From: an uncultured Acidobacteriaceae bacterium
GTDB lineage: Bacteria; Acidobacteriota; Terriglobia; Terriglobales; Acidobacteriaceae
Direction of reading: 5' to 3'
Length of the DNA: 34,973 nt
NCBI GenBank assembly: GCA_903828675.1
Contig: CAIKND010000215.1
Span: forward strand, 1-34,973
This document shows positions 1 to 6,623 of this stretch, in pieces. The notes beneath the pieces are model-generated. The model did not search any database. It was not told where the DNA came from and was given only the letters and a program-made list of their open reading frames with translations. Positions within the stretch are counted from its first letter, which is position 1. Each line of letters starts with the position of its first letter. Both the position numbers and the translations under genes were made by a program.

Positions 1-98
1 CACTCGGTCACCCTCATGCAGTTGCGCTTCACTTCGTTTACTGTGACCAGCTTACGACGGGACTCGCACCCGTAAGAACGCGCCCATGCTGGGCGCAC
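1..98 (-). mobile_element. 5' end of a group II intron, class C type (cut by the window edge)
   Basis: Read on the minus strand from 98 down to 1, the sequence begins GTGCGCCCAGCATGGGCG and continues with GGGTGCGAGTCCCG and then GCATGAGGGTGACC. These blocks occur in the same order as in the start of domain I of bacterial IIC introns such as that of Oceanobacillus iheyensis (GUGUGCCCGGCAUGGGUG, then GGGUGAGAGUCCCG, then AAGGGUGUCC). The first block folds as GCGCCCA/TGGGCGC (80-86 with 90-96). IIC introns characteristically insert just downstream of intrinsic terminator hairpins, and the tsf terminator at 106-138 lies 7 nt upstream on the same strand. The rest of domain I, any maturase/reverse transcriptase ORF and the 3' end lie outside the window. 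The comparison is from memory, not a search. Confidence 0.85.
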
Positions 99-105
99 CC
101 AACTA

Positions 106-138
106 AAAGGGGCAGTCCGCATAGCGGACTGCCCCTTT
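106..138 (-). terminator. Intrinsic terminator of tsf
   Basis: The 15-nt arms are perfectly complementary (106-120 with 124-138) around a 3-nt ATA loop. The stem is GC-rich and ends in AAA/TTT, so on the minus strand it closes with CCCCTTTTAG. It lies 20 nt after the tsf stop codon. A T-rich stretch on the plus side (GGTTTTCG) suggests it may work in both directions. It is also the presumed recognition structure for the adjacent group IIC intron. Confidence 0.9.
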
Positions 139-157
139 GGTTTTCGTGGCGCAAAAA

Positions 158-811
158 TTACTCTGCGGTGGCAGTTGCTTCAACGGCCTTAGTTTGCGCG
201 ACGGTCCATTCGGCCGCGCCAACCTTGAAGCGGGCGAAGCGGCGGACGGTGATGTTCTCACCCAGCTTGCCGACCTTCTGCGCAATCAGTTCCTTGATGC
301 TCACAGCTTGGTCCTTGATGAAGGGCTGCTCAAGTAGGCAAACCTCTTCGTAGAACTTTGCCATTTTACCGTCCACAATCTTCTCGATCACAGGGGCGGG
401 CTTGCCGGTGGCAGCGGCCTGGGCACGGAAGATCTCCTTTTCCCGCTCCAGGTCTTCCGGAGTCACATCCTCGGGCTTGACGTAGCGTGGATCGGAGGCC
501 GCGATGTGCATCGCGATATCCTTCAGCAGCTCCTGGTAGTCTTCGGTGCGGGCCACAAAGTCGCTTTCGCAGTTCAGCTCGAGCAGCACGCCGATTTTGC
601 CGCCGGCGTGAATGTAGGTGCCAATCGCGCCTTCGTTCGTGGAGCGTGAAGCCTTCTTCTGCGCCGAGGCCATGCCCCGCTTGCGCAGCACTACAAAAGC
701 GTCTTCGATGTTGCCCTTGGTCTCCTGCAAGGCCTTGAGGCAATCGCCCATGGGGGCGCCGGACTTCTCGCGCAGCTCTTTTACGAGCTTGGCATCAATT
801 TTTTCACTCAC
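158..811 (-). CDS. tsf: Translation elongation factor Ts
   Basis: EF-Ts is the cytosolic guanine-nucleotide exchange factor that regenerates EF-Tu-GTP. The N-terminal UBA-like segment (LVKELREKSGAPMGDCLKAL) and the core motif NCESDFVART are clear. The protein is of the short type, without the longer dimerisation insertions of the E. coli protein. I chose the GTG at 811 (V-S-E-K-I-D-A-K, 217 aa) because GAGAGAAG lies at a normal distance upstream and the family usually begins with this sequence. The in-frame ATG at 832 would add seven residues (MKREKTT) but has no visible ribosome-binding site. The gene follows rpsB on the same strand, the common bacterial order, but a terminator-like hairpin stands between them. 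Confidence 0.96.
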   Translation of the reverse strand: MSEKIDAKLVKELREKSGAPMGDCLKALQETKGNIEDAFVVLRKRGMASAQKKASRSTNEGAIGTYIHAGGKIGVLLELNCESDFVARTEDYQELLKDIAMHIAASDPRYVKPEDVTPEDLEREKEIFRAQAAATGKPAPVIEKIVDGKMAKFYEEVCLLEQPFIKDQAVSIKELIAQKVGKLGENITVRRFARFKVGAAEWTVAQTKAVEATATAE

Positions 812-886
812 AGTAGTCTTCTCTCTTTTCATGGCTTCGCGCCAGCGTCATGAGGTTTCATGCCGAAGCGTTTCCGGCATAAGAAA

Positions 887-916
887 AGCGTGGCACCTGA
901 ACCGGGCGGCCACGCT
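887..916 (-). terminator. Terminator or attenuator hairpin between rpsB and tsf
   Basis: On the minus strand AGCGTGGC (916-909) pairs with GCCACGCT (894-887) across a 14-nt loop and is followed at once by TTTTCTTATG, the form of an intrinsic terminator. A second small hairpin (TGCCG/CGGCA, about 860-880) follows before tsf. Its position after the rpsB stop and before the tsf start suggests partial termination that would set the ratio of S2 to EF-Ts. Confidence 0.6.
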
Positions 917-951
917 CGTCTCAGATTGCGCATTTGCATGCGCAGGATTGA

Positions 952-1818
952 TTAAAGTGCGCCTTCGGCCGCTTCGGCCTCGTCCAGAGCCGCAACCGCG
1001 GCAGGCGCCTTGCGAATGCCGCCACCCAGGGCAGCTTCCAGATCCACAATTTCAACCGGTGCGGCTTCTTCCGCCACAGCCGCTGCCGCAACTTCAACCG
1101 GCAGGGGCTGTTCCTCGGCAAATGCCTTGTCGCCGACCAGGTTCACGCCCTCGGCCGCCGAGTCGGCAATCTTCGAGGTGAACAGGCGGATGGCGCGCAG
1201 AGCGTCGTCGTTGCCGGGGATCACATAGTCGACCACGGTGGGATCACAATTCGTATCAACGACGGCGACTACCGGGATGCCAAGCTTGCGGGCTTCCTTT
1301 ACGGCGATGGCCTCGTTGTTCGAGTCAACGATGAACAGAGCATCAGGCAGCCGCTTCATATTCTTGATGCCGGCTAGGTTCGCCTGCAGGTGCTTGCGCT
1401 CCCGCTCCATCTTGATGACTTCCTTCTTGGTGAGCAGCTCGTAACGGCCGTCCGTAGCCATATCATCTAGTTCCTGAAGGCGCTTCACTGACTTCTGCAC
1501 AGTCACCCAATTGGTAAGCAGCCCGCCCAGCCAACGCTGGTTGATGTAGGGCATGCCCGCGCGGGTGGCTTCCTCAGCCACTGCATCCTGCGCCTGCCGC
1601 TTGGTGCCGACGAAGAGAATCGTCTTGCCCCCCGCGCACAGCTCGGTGACAAACTTGGACGCATCCTTGAAAAGCTTCAGCGTCTTCTGCAAGTCGATGA
1701 TGTAGATTCCGTTGCGCTCGCCAAAGATGTATTCCTTCATCTTGGGGTTCCAGCGCTTGGTCTGATGCCCGAAGTGAACACCCGCTTCGAGCAGCTCCTT
1801 CATTGTGATCGTAGCCAA
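952..1818 (-). CDS. rpsB: 30S ribosomal protein S2
   Basis: S2 is a small-subunit ribosomal protein that binds late at the junction of head and body and helps anchor S1. Family hallmarks are present: the N-terminal MKELLEAGVHFGHQT, RWNPKM, the central FVGTKRQAQ and NQRWLGG, and the C-terminal half with VVDTNCDP and IPGNDDA. At 288 aa it is somewhat longer than E. coli S2 (241 aa) because of an Ala/Glu-rich tail after about residue 230, a common low-complexity extension. The start is TTG at 1818, supported by AGGAG five bases upstream; the next candidate is the ATG five codons on. It is preceded by rpsI across a repeat-bearing gap of about 165 bp. Confidence 0.97.
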   Translation of the reverse strand: MATITMKELLEAGVHFGHQTKRWNPKMKEYIFGERNGIYIIDLQKTLKLFKDASKFVTELCAGGKTILFVGTKRQAQDAVAEEATRAGMPYINQRWLGGLLTNWVTVQKSVKRLQELDDMATDGRYELLTKKEVIKMERERKHLQANLAGIKNMKRLPDALFIVDSNNEAIAVKEARKLGIPVVAVVDTNCDPTVVDYVIPGNDDALRAIRLFTSKIADSAAEGVNLVGDKAFAEEQPLPVEVAAAAVAEEAAPVEIVDLEAALGGGIRKAPAAVAALDEAEAAEGAL

Positions 1819-1900
1819 AGGGACTCCTTCGTAAATTGCATCCGGACTAACCTTCGTCTGGCCCGGATTGAAACCGCTTGCGCGGGGATTTAAAACCGAG

Positions 1901-1985
1901 TAGTCAGTTGTCAGCGTTCAGTTGTCAGTAGCCTCAAAAACCACGGCACCAACAAGTGAACTCTGACAACTGCCCACTGACGACT
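1901..1985. repeat. Short repeats of CAGTTGTCAG between rpsI and rpsB
   Basis: CAGTTGTCAG occurs directly at 1905-1914 and 1919-1928 and inverted as CTGACAACTG at 1963-1972. The flanks (TAGTCAGT and ACTGACGACTA) are also complementary, so the stretch can fold into a long imperfect hairpin. It ends inside the rpsI stop region. A different but similar-looking short-repeat tract sits in the next gap of the operon. It may be a species-specific intergenic repeat or an operon stem-loop. Confidence 0.6.
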
Positions 1986-2379
1986 ATCTCTTGCTGAACT
2001 GGAACCGTGCGCGAGCACCCTTCTGACCATACTTCTTGCGCTCTTTTTGACGAGAGTCGCGGGTCATCAGGCCTTCGGCCTTGAGCAGCTTGCGCAGCTC
2101 CGGGTTGAACTCGACCAATGCGCGGGCAATACCCAACTTGACGGCATCTGCCTGCGCAGCCACGCCGCCGCTCTTGACGGTGGTGACAACGTCGAAGCTG
2201 GACGCCATGTCGGCAACAACCAGAGTGCGCTTGGCGGCCACACGCTGCTGCTCGGTCACGAAGTAAACGTCGAATGCCTTGCCGTTGACCTTCCACTCGC
2301 CCGTGCCGGGACGCAGAAAGACGCGCGCGATCGCTGACTTGCGCCGCCCCGTCCCGTAATACTGAACCAGATCTGCCAT
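1984..2379 (-). CDS. rpsI: 30S ribosomal protein S9
   Basis: S9 is a small-subunit head protein whose basic C-terminal tail reaches the P-site tRNA. The sequence opens with YYGTGRRKSAIARV, the family signature, has the central GGVAAQADAVKLGIARAL block with LMTRDSR, and ends in ARARFQFSKR with the invariant terminal Lys-Arg. Length is 131 aa, normal for the family. The ATG at 2379 follows AGAGGAAAAG, an acceptable ribosome-binding site. It is downstream of rplM (137 bp gap), the widely conserved rplM-rpsI order. Confidence 0.98.
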   Translation of the reverse strand: MADLVQYYGTGRRKSAIARVFLRPGTGEWKVNGKAFDVYFVTEQQRVAAKRTLVVADMASSFDVVTTVKSGGVAAQADAVKLGIARALVEFNPELRKLLKAEGLMTRDSRQKERKKYGQKGARARFQFSKR

Positions 2380-2392
2380 TCTTTTCCTCTTA

Positions 2393-2516
2393 GCTCTCAG
2401 CTGTCAGCTTTCAGCCTTCAGCGTACTCATGCTTTCGTTCAGTTCCTTGCGCCGCCTTGTACTTTCCGCATCAGCAGGGAAAACTGAAAGCTGATAGCTG
2501 AAAGCCGATAGCTGCT
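2393..2516. repeat. AGCTGA/TCAGCT short-repeat tract between rplM and rpsI
   Basis: One side of the gap reads CTCAGCTGTCAGCTTTCAGCC and the other GAAAGCTGATAGCTGAAAGC, so the two edges are inverted copies of runs of an AGCTGAAAGCTGAT-like unit. They can pair into a long hairpin spanning the intergenic region. A vestige (AAAAGCTAACAGCTAAAAG) is present near 4972-4990, beside the helicase gene. The arrangement fits an expanding short intergenic repeat; no protein is encoded. Confidence 0.6.
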
Positions 2517-2948
2517 TTACTGAATTTCCAAAGCCACAGGCATCTGCGCCTGGTGGGGATGCTTGTCACCGCGATAGACCTTGAGCTTTGTAGCCATCTG
2601 GCGGCCCATCTTGCTCTTGGGCAGCATGCCCTTGATGGCTTGCTCCAGAATCAGCTCCGGCTTGCGGTTCAAAAGACGCGTGAAAGACTCCTCGCGCAGT
2701 CCACCGGGGAATCCGGTGTACCGGCGATAGAGCTTGCTCTGAGCCTTCAGGCCGGTCAGGCGAACCTTCTCAGCGTTAATGACGATCACGTGATCGCCAA
2801 CATCGATGTACGGCACGTACTGGGGATTCAGCTTGCCGCTCAACACATCGGCAGCCTTGGTCGCCAGCCGTCCCAGCGTCTTGCCGCTGGCATCGATCAC
2901 GAAAAACTTGCGGACTATATCCTTGCCGCTCGGAACAAAGGTACCCAT
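2517..2948 (-). CDS. rplM: 50S ribosomal protein L13
   Basis: L13 is an early-assembling large-subunit protein. The motifs GKTLGRLATKAADVLSGK, VGDHVIVINAEKV, YRRYTGFPGG, the block around GMLPKSKMGRQM and the C-terminal YRGDKHPHQAQ are typical. Length is 143 aa, as usual. The ATG at 2948 has a strong site GGTAGGAGTCAG just upstream. It is the first gene of the rplM-rpsI-rpsB-tsf run, so the promoter and any leader controlling L13/S9 should lie in the structured region at 2949-3285. Confidence 0.98.
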   Translation of the reverse strand: MGTFVPSGKDIVRKFFVIDASGKTLGRLATKAADVLSGKLNPQYVPYIDVGDHVIVINAEKVRLTGLKAQSKLYRRYTGFPGGLREESFTRLLNRKPELILEQAIKGMLPKSKMGRQMATKLKVYRGDKHPHQAQMPVALEIQ

Positions 2949-3285
2949 CTGACTCCTACCCTCTCAAAAAACCGACGCAAAACGCATATTGCCCACGCTC
3001 AAAAGCGCACGGGCCTGATTTCTACCCACTGCCAAACAAATCTGTTCGGGTGAGGACTGCGGGGGCTGGCCCTTCATGGGCTCTGGCTGGGCCGAACAAC
3101 TGCAACATTCAGCAGCCCGTGGCCTGTGCTGGTTTGCCTCCTTCAGGAGCCTTACCAGCCGAGTCCGGGTGAGCCCGCATCACCCCATCGACGAAGACCA
3201 GTCGCTGGGGGCCCCGAGCACACACAGACCCCAGGCGCAACACCGCGCAAGGTCTCCAGAATAACCGAAATGGAGGTAGGAGTCA
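2949..3285 (-). promoter_or_regulatory. Hairpin-rich region upstream of rplM, possible leader RNA or small RNA
   Basis: About 340 bp without a convincing gene lie between rplM and the toxin-antitoxin pair. It is unusually rich in perfect stems: GTTCGG/CCGAAC (3044-3049 with 3092-3097), CTGGT-4-CTCC/GGAG-4-ACCAG (3129-3158), GGGTGA/TCACCC (3167-3172 with 3180-3185) and CTGGGG/CCCCAG (3205-3210 with 3229-3234). Most stems read equally well on either strand, so the transcribed strand cannot be told. I compared it by eye with tmRNA, RNase P RNA, SRP RNA and common riboswitches and found no match. The promoter for rplM is presumably here, but I could not pick out convincing -35/-10 boxes. Confidence 0.4.
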
Positions 3286-3405
3286 ATGAAAAGGAGAACG
3301 AACTGTGCCGCTGACTCAGACAGGCGAAGTGGCGAGACGGAAGAGCCATCCCGGGGAGGGACTGAGGGCTTTCCTCAGGCCGCTTTAAGCTCGCGCCATT
3401 CCTGA
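3286..3405 (+). CDS. Possible 39-residue small ORF with strong ribosome-binding site
   Basis: An ATG at 3286 is preceded by GGAGGTAGGAGTCA, a very good Shine-Dalgarno sequence, and opens a 39-codon frame (MKRRTNCAADSDRRSG...) that stops at 3403-3405. The last 31 bp overlap the end of the antitoxin gene tail-to-tail. The protein is basic, hydrophilic and matches nothing I recognise. The ribosome-binding site is the only support, and it is also an inverted copy of the one before rplM. It may be a leader peptide, a remnant or chance. Confidence 0.2.
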   Translation: MKRRTNCAADSDRRSGETEEPSRGGTEGFPQAALSSRHS

Positions 3406-3902
3406 TTCGTATCCATCTCTAGGACAATCCTGGCCTTCTTGTGCTTGCTCTTGATCTCCTCCAAGATCGACTGGAGGATCGTCCCAGCACACTCCGCCAG
3501 ATTTGGATCTTCAGAGAAGACGCAGTAGGAGAGCCTTGCGAGCTTTTGCGCTTGAATCGAAATTGCCTGTTTCCCGTTCTCAAACCGGGAGAGTGTCTCG
3601 GGCGCAACACCCAGGTATGTGGAATACTCAGACGCCTTCTTCCCTAGCCGCTTTCTCAGGAATCTGATTTCCTCTCCCGCCAAATCGAGAGGGGACGTGA
3701 CGATATCGCGGGCAATAAGCTGCATCAACTGCTTGATCGCCGGTATCTCCGCAACCACGCTTCCGCACTCGCAAACAAAGTACCTGATGCCAACGAGGTA
3801 CACATAAGGCAGCCCGCTGTCGATGAAGTGAAAAGGCTCATCCGGCGTTGCGAACTTCTCAATGCGGGCTGTCTTGCAATCGTGAATACGATTCATTTCC
3901 AT
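3375..3902 (-). CDS. MqsA/YgiT-like antitoxin with XRE-type helix-turn-helix
   Basis: This is the probable antitoxin and autoregulator of a type II toxin-antitoxin pair. The first half (about 1-60) has the framework of the YgiT/MqsA family (FHFIDSGLPYVYLVGI, then YFVCECG and IPAIKQLM), although only one C-x-C pair plus an isolated early Cys remain of the usual zinc-binding set. Residues about 75-125 form an XRE-type helix-turn-helix (GEEIRFLRKRLGKKASEYST...APETLSRFENGK). It overlaps the end of the upstream toxin gene by 10 nt (ATGGAAATGA), so either the ATG at 3902 or at 3896 may be used; GAGG upstream favours the first. Toxin-before-antitoxin order matches mqsRA rather than most other systems. 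Confidence 0.75.
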   Translation of the reverse strand: MEMNRIHDCKTARIEKFATPDEPFHFIDSGLPYVYLVGIRYFVCECGSVVAEIPAIKQLMQLIARDIVTSPLDLAGEEIRFLRKRLGKKASEYSTYLGVAPETLSRFENGKQAISIQAQKLARLSYCVFSEDPNLAECAGTILQSILEEIKSKHKKARIVLEMDTNQEWRELKAA

Positions 3903-4222
3903 CGGGTGACGACCTCGAACGATCGGTTTGTTGTATCGACTGCAATCACGATGACGATTTCGTCACCGTCGATCGATTCGGTGGCTATGCGATATTTCCA
4001 TTGCCACTCGTCCTTGTTGAACTCTGGCGACCTGTCGAAGGTCCAATCCCGCTCTAGGCCATGGATTACATCATCGACCGAAAGCCCTCTTTCAAGATGG
4101 TCGAAGCGGGCGTGGTAGGTTTCCACCGTTCCCAGCTCTGGAGCGTTTCCTAATGTATCCAACACGAGCGCCTTCAAAGCCGGTTCGTCGAGTTGTGGAG
4201 GAATATACCCCTTTGTTGACAT
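3893..4222 (-). CDS. DUF4258-like putative toxin
   Basis: A 109-residue protein with the look of DUF4258/RelE-fold toxins: an N-terminal helix, then the motif H-A-R-F-D-H-L-x-R-G-L-S-x-x-D-V-I, and a C-terminal beta-sheet half (WQWKYRIATES, DEIVIVIAVDT, FEVVTRWK). Members are suspected mRNA interferases or other translation inhibitors acting in the cytosol; activity here is inferred from family and context only. The stop codon lies inside the start of the HTH antitoxin gene, which implies translational coupling. No strong ribosome-binding site precedes the ATG. Confidence 0.7.
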   Translation of the reverse strand: MSTKGYIPPQLDEPALKALVLDTLGNAPELGTVETYHARFDHLERGLSVDDVIHGLERDWTFDRSPEFNKDEWQWKYRIATESIDGDEIVIVIAVDTTNRSFEVVTRWK

Positions 4223-4356
4223 ATTATCAAGTCTCTTCTAGCTGGACAAGGCACGGAAAGCTGGATCGTCAGGAAAAACTTCCCAAATGCGCTGGAGTCA
4301 AATCAAGTGGCAAATGGGAAAGTGATGAGCACGAGAGGTCAAAAGCAATTCCCGCG

Positions 4357-4845
4357 TCACGTGCTTGTGCCCGGACTCGCCGCGTTCAAATCCTTTTTTA
4401 GGACCTCCCATTCTGTCTTAAGGATGTCCTGACAGACTGAGACGAATGGCGTGTTGCAAAGATACTTTTCCTCGATTGTCTCCGCGGCAAGAAAGGCGTA
4501 CATGCAATCCTGGAGCTCCTTGTATCGTATATCGCCTCGATTCATAAGAAGTTCAATCTTTGTCCCTGCTCGATAGAATTCCGTTTGTACTTGTTGATGG
4601 AGGTTTGGCGTCACGCCGATCGACTGCAGCGTGGCCATCGATTCTCGTAAATCATTTATCCACGCTTGCCGAAATTCAGCTACTTTTGCGAGTCGTTGGA
4701 ACTCGATCTGCCTGTTTATGCCTTCGAGCGCGTGTCGGGTCGCTCTGATTGTAGCGCGCGACGACAGCCAACTGCCGAACGCTGCACCAGCAGTCGATAC
4801 GGCGCCCACCATCAAAGCATAGATAACGGTCTCGGGAATATTCAT
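4357..4845 (-). CDS. Small protein with N-terminal membrane anchor, function unknown
   Basis: I do not recognise this 162-residue protein. It starts with one hydrophobic segment (about residues 6-24, YALMVGAVSTAGAAFGSWL), followed by basic residues and a long helical, probably coiled-coil part rich in Arg, Glu and Gln (NRQIEFQRLAKVAEFRQAWINDLRE). This suggests a membrane-tethered protein with its bulk in the cytoplasm. The ATG at 4845 is preferred because GAGAGGAAC lies upstream; a longer frame back to 4947 has no such support and adds unlikely sequence. It is separate from the toxin-antitoxin pair (134 bp) and from the helicase gene (152 bp). It could be an accessory, recently acquired gene, as its base use is less GC-rich than its neighbours. 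Confidence 0.6.
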   Translation of the reverse strand: MNIPETVIYALMVGAVSTAGAAFGSWLSSRATIRATRHALEGINRQIEFQRLAKVAEFRQAWINDLRESMATLQSIGVTPNLHQQVQTEFYRAGTKIELLMNRGDIRYKELQDCMYAFLAAETIEEKYLCNTPFVSVCQDILKTEWEVLKKDLNAASPGTST

Positions 4846-4997
4846 GACCGGTTCGTTCCTCTCTATGGAAGATAGGCGGAGCATAACACAGCAATAAAGC
4901 GGTTGCCCTACCCAACGCGCAATGAACCTGCGCCAAAGGTGGAGCAACCGCTTTTTGTTGAACAGAGACCCGAAAAGCTAACAGCTAAAAGATGCTA

Positions 4998-6143
4998 CTA
5001 CGCCGCGTTTTCAGCGACTGTGCTTACCCGGAACCGCTTCATCGAGATCGACAGCGTGCGCTCGATCTTGCGAAGATCGCCGCGCTCCGACGGTCCGGCA
5101 AAGGTGGAAGCCACTCCATGCGCCGATGCCCGGCCGGTGCGGCCTACGCGGTGAACAAAGTCTTCGGCCACCTTGGGCATATCGAAGTTGATGACATGCG
5201 CCACGTTGGCCACATCGATGCCGCGCGCGGCGACGTCGGTGGCTACCAGGACGCGATGACGGCCTTCGGAGAAGCTGCGCAGCGCTGCGTTGCGCTGAGC
5301 CTGCGAGCGGTCGCCGTGAATCTGCGTCGCCGACCAGCCTGATTTTGTCAGCCTGCGGGCCACGCGGTCGGCTCCGTGCTTGGTGCGCACAAAGACCAGA
5401 AAGCTGCCAGTCTCGGCGCCAAGCAGATGCTCCAGAAGGTCCTGCTTCTTGTCCGGCTCCACTTCAAAGGTGCGCAATTCCACGTTGTCCGCGGGCTTGA
5501 GCACTGAGCCGATCTCGATGCGGGCCGGGTTGTTGAGGTACTTGCGTGCAACCTCTTTCACCGGGCCTTCGAGTGTCGCCGAATAGCAAAGCGTCTGGCG
5601 CTCGGTCGGCAGCGTGGAGGCGATGCGTGCGATCGGCTGCTGAAAGCCCATGTCGAGCATCCTGTCCACTTCGTCCAGCACCAGGATCTTGACCTGATCC
5701 AGCTTGATGAGGCGGCGCTTGATGTAATCCTCAAGGCGTCCGGGGGTGGCCACGATCAACCGCGCGCCGCGGCGAATGGAGTCCAACTGCGACCGCTCGG
5801 CCAGCCCGCCGACCACCAGGGCCACGGACTGCATCGAGTTGGAGCGAATCGAGATGAAAGCCTGCTCCACCTGCATGGCAAGCTCGCGCGTGGGCAGGCA
5901 GATGAGCGCCTGTGCGCCCCTGGTTTCGTTCTTCTGCATCATCTCCACAATCGGGATGAGGTAGCCGAGCGTCTTGCCGGTTCCGGTCTGGGCGGTGGCC
6001 AGCACGTCGCGGCCTTCCAGAGCAGGAGGAATGCAGGCGGCCTGCACCGGTGTGGGGGTTTCAAACTTGTTGGCATTGAGCCGCGCCATCAGGGCCGCGG
6101 ACAAAGTGAACTGCGAAAACTGGGTAATCAAAATAGGGTACAT
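4998..6143 (-). CDS. DEAD-box-type ATP-dependent RNA helicase (DEVD variant)
   Basis: A cytosolic RNA-unwinding ATPase of the RhlE/DEAD family, 381 aa. All helicase motifs are present in order: Q motif (FETPTPVQ), I (ATAQTGTGKT), Ia (PTRELA), Ib (TPGR), II (DEVD instead of DEAD), III (SAT), IV (FLVFVRTK), V (ATDVAARGID) and VI (HRVGRTGR). Beyond motif VI there is only a short tail of about 40 residues, so it is a minimal helicase without RNA-binding C-terminal extension. The ATG at 6143 is chosen because the family homology begins right there (FSQFTLSAALMARL); the frame can extend to a GTG at 6212, but that part is not protein-like. It stands alone. Confidence 0.93.
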   Translation of the reverse strand: MYPILITQFSQFTLSAALMARLNANKFETPTPVQAACIPPALEGRDVLATAQTGTGKTLGYLIPIVEMMQKNETRGAQALICLPTRELAMQVEQAFISIRSNSMQSVALVVGGLAERSQLDSIRRGARLIVATPGRLEDYIKRRLIKLDQVKILVLDEVDRMLDMGFQQPIARIASTLPTERQTLCYSATLEGPVKEVARKYLNNPARIEIGSVLKPADNVELRTFEVEPDKKQDLLEHLLGAETGSFLVFVRTKHGADRVARRLTKSGWSATQIHGDRSQAQRNAALRSFSEGRHRVLVATDVAARGIDVANVAHVINFDMPKVAEDFVHRVGRTGRASAHGVASTFAGPSERGDLRKIERTLSISMKRFRVSTVAENAA

Positions 6144-6623
6144 TCCTGTTGGGCTCCGGGAGCGCCAATTTACGTGGCACCTGCAATCGGAACCGGACAT
6201 GGAGGCGCGCACACGAAAGCTGCTCAGGCGCGGGCCTGCTTACAAATATGCGTAAGGGAGAACCGAAAGTCGTTCCTAAAGACTGACCGGCGAACATTCA
6301 AGGGGAGAACGCTCGAGGTCCGGAGCTGCCACACGCTACTTCATTGCCAGGCGGCACACTGCCGGCCGGCACCACGCTCCCGCTTGCTCCCGGTTGTCAG
6401 CGCAGCCATGCCAAATCAAGGAGGCTGAACGCTTTATTCTCGCCGGACCATGAAAAAGTCCGAGGCAGAGTCACCGGGTGGGAGACTCAAGTGGTTACGC
6501 TGTAGGGGCTTGGGAAAATCTGTGCAAGGCAGGCTGCCTTCAAAAAGGCAGAACGCCGCTCACGGCCAAATCACTGAGCGCAAGTACAGTGTACCACGGT
6601 TGGACTTTAATCTTCGCCGCGCC
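6144..6623. other. Intergenic region of 480 bp, no gene recognised
   Basis: No frame here shows protein-like sequence. It contains CTGCCTT-CAAA-AAGGCAG (6534-6551), with an alternative fold AAGGCA-GGC-TGCCTT (6526-6540), and the short palindrome GTACAGTGTAC near 6585. The hairpins lie downstream of the aldolase gene and might slow RNA polymerase, but neither is followed by a T-run. The promoter of the helicase gene presumably lies near 6150-6300; none is clear. Confidence 0.4.

Noticed and set aside
1..98. tRNA gene at the left edge (GGGACTCGCACCCG resembles a T-arm region)
   Set aside because: No cloverleaf can be built; the order of blocks fits a group IIC intron much better.
3044..3300. 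Region before rplM as tmRNA, RNase P RNA or a known riboswitch
   Set aside because: None of the conserved cores (tRNA-like end, P4 motif, cobalamin, c-di-GMP, glycine or fluoride elements) could be found by eye; kept only as an unassigned structured region.
4221..4249. Promoter-like TTGTCC-17-TAATAT on the minus strand before the toxin gene
   Set aside because: The -10 box overlaps the toxin ATG, so a transcript from it would lack the start codon; either the box is chance or the start lies further in.
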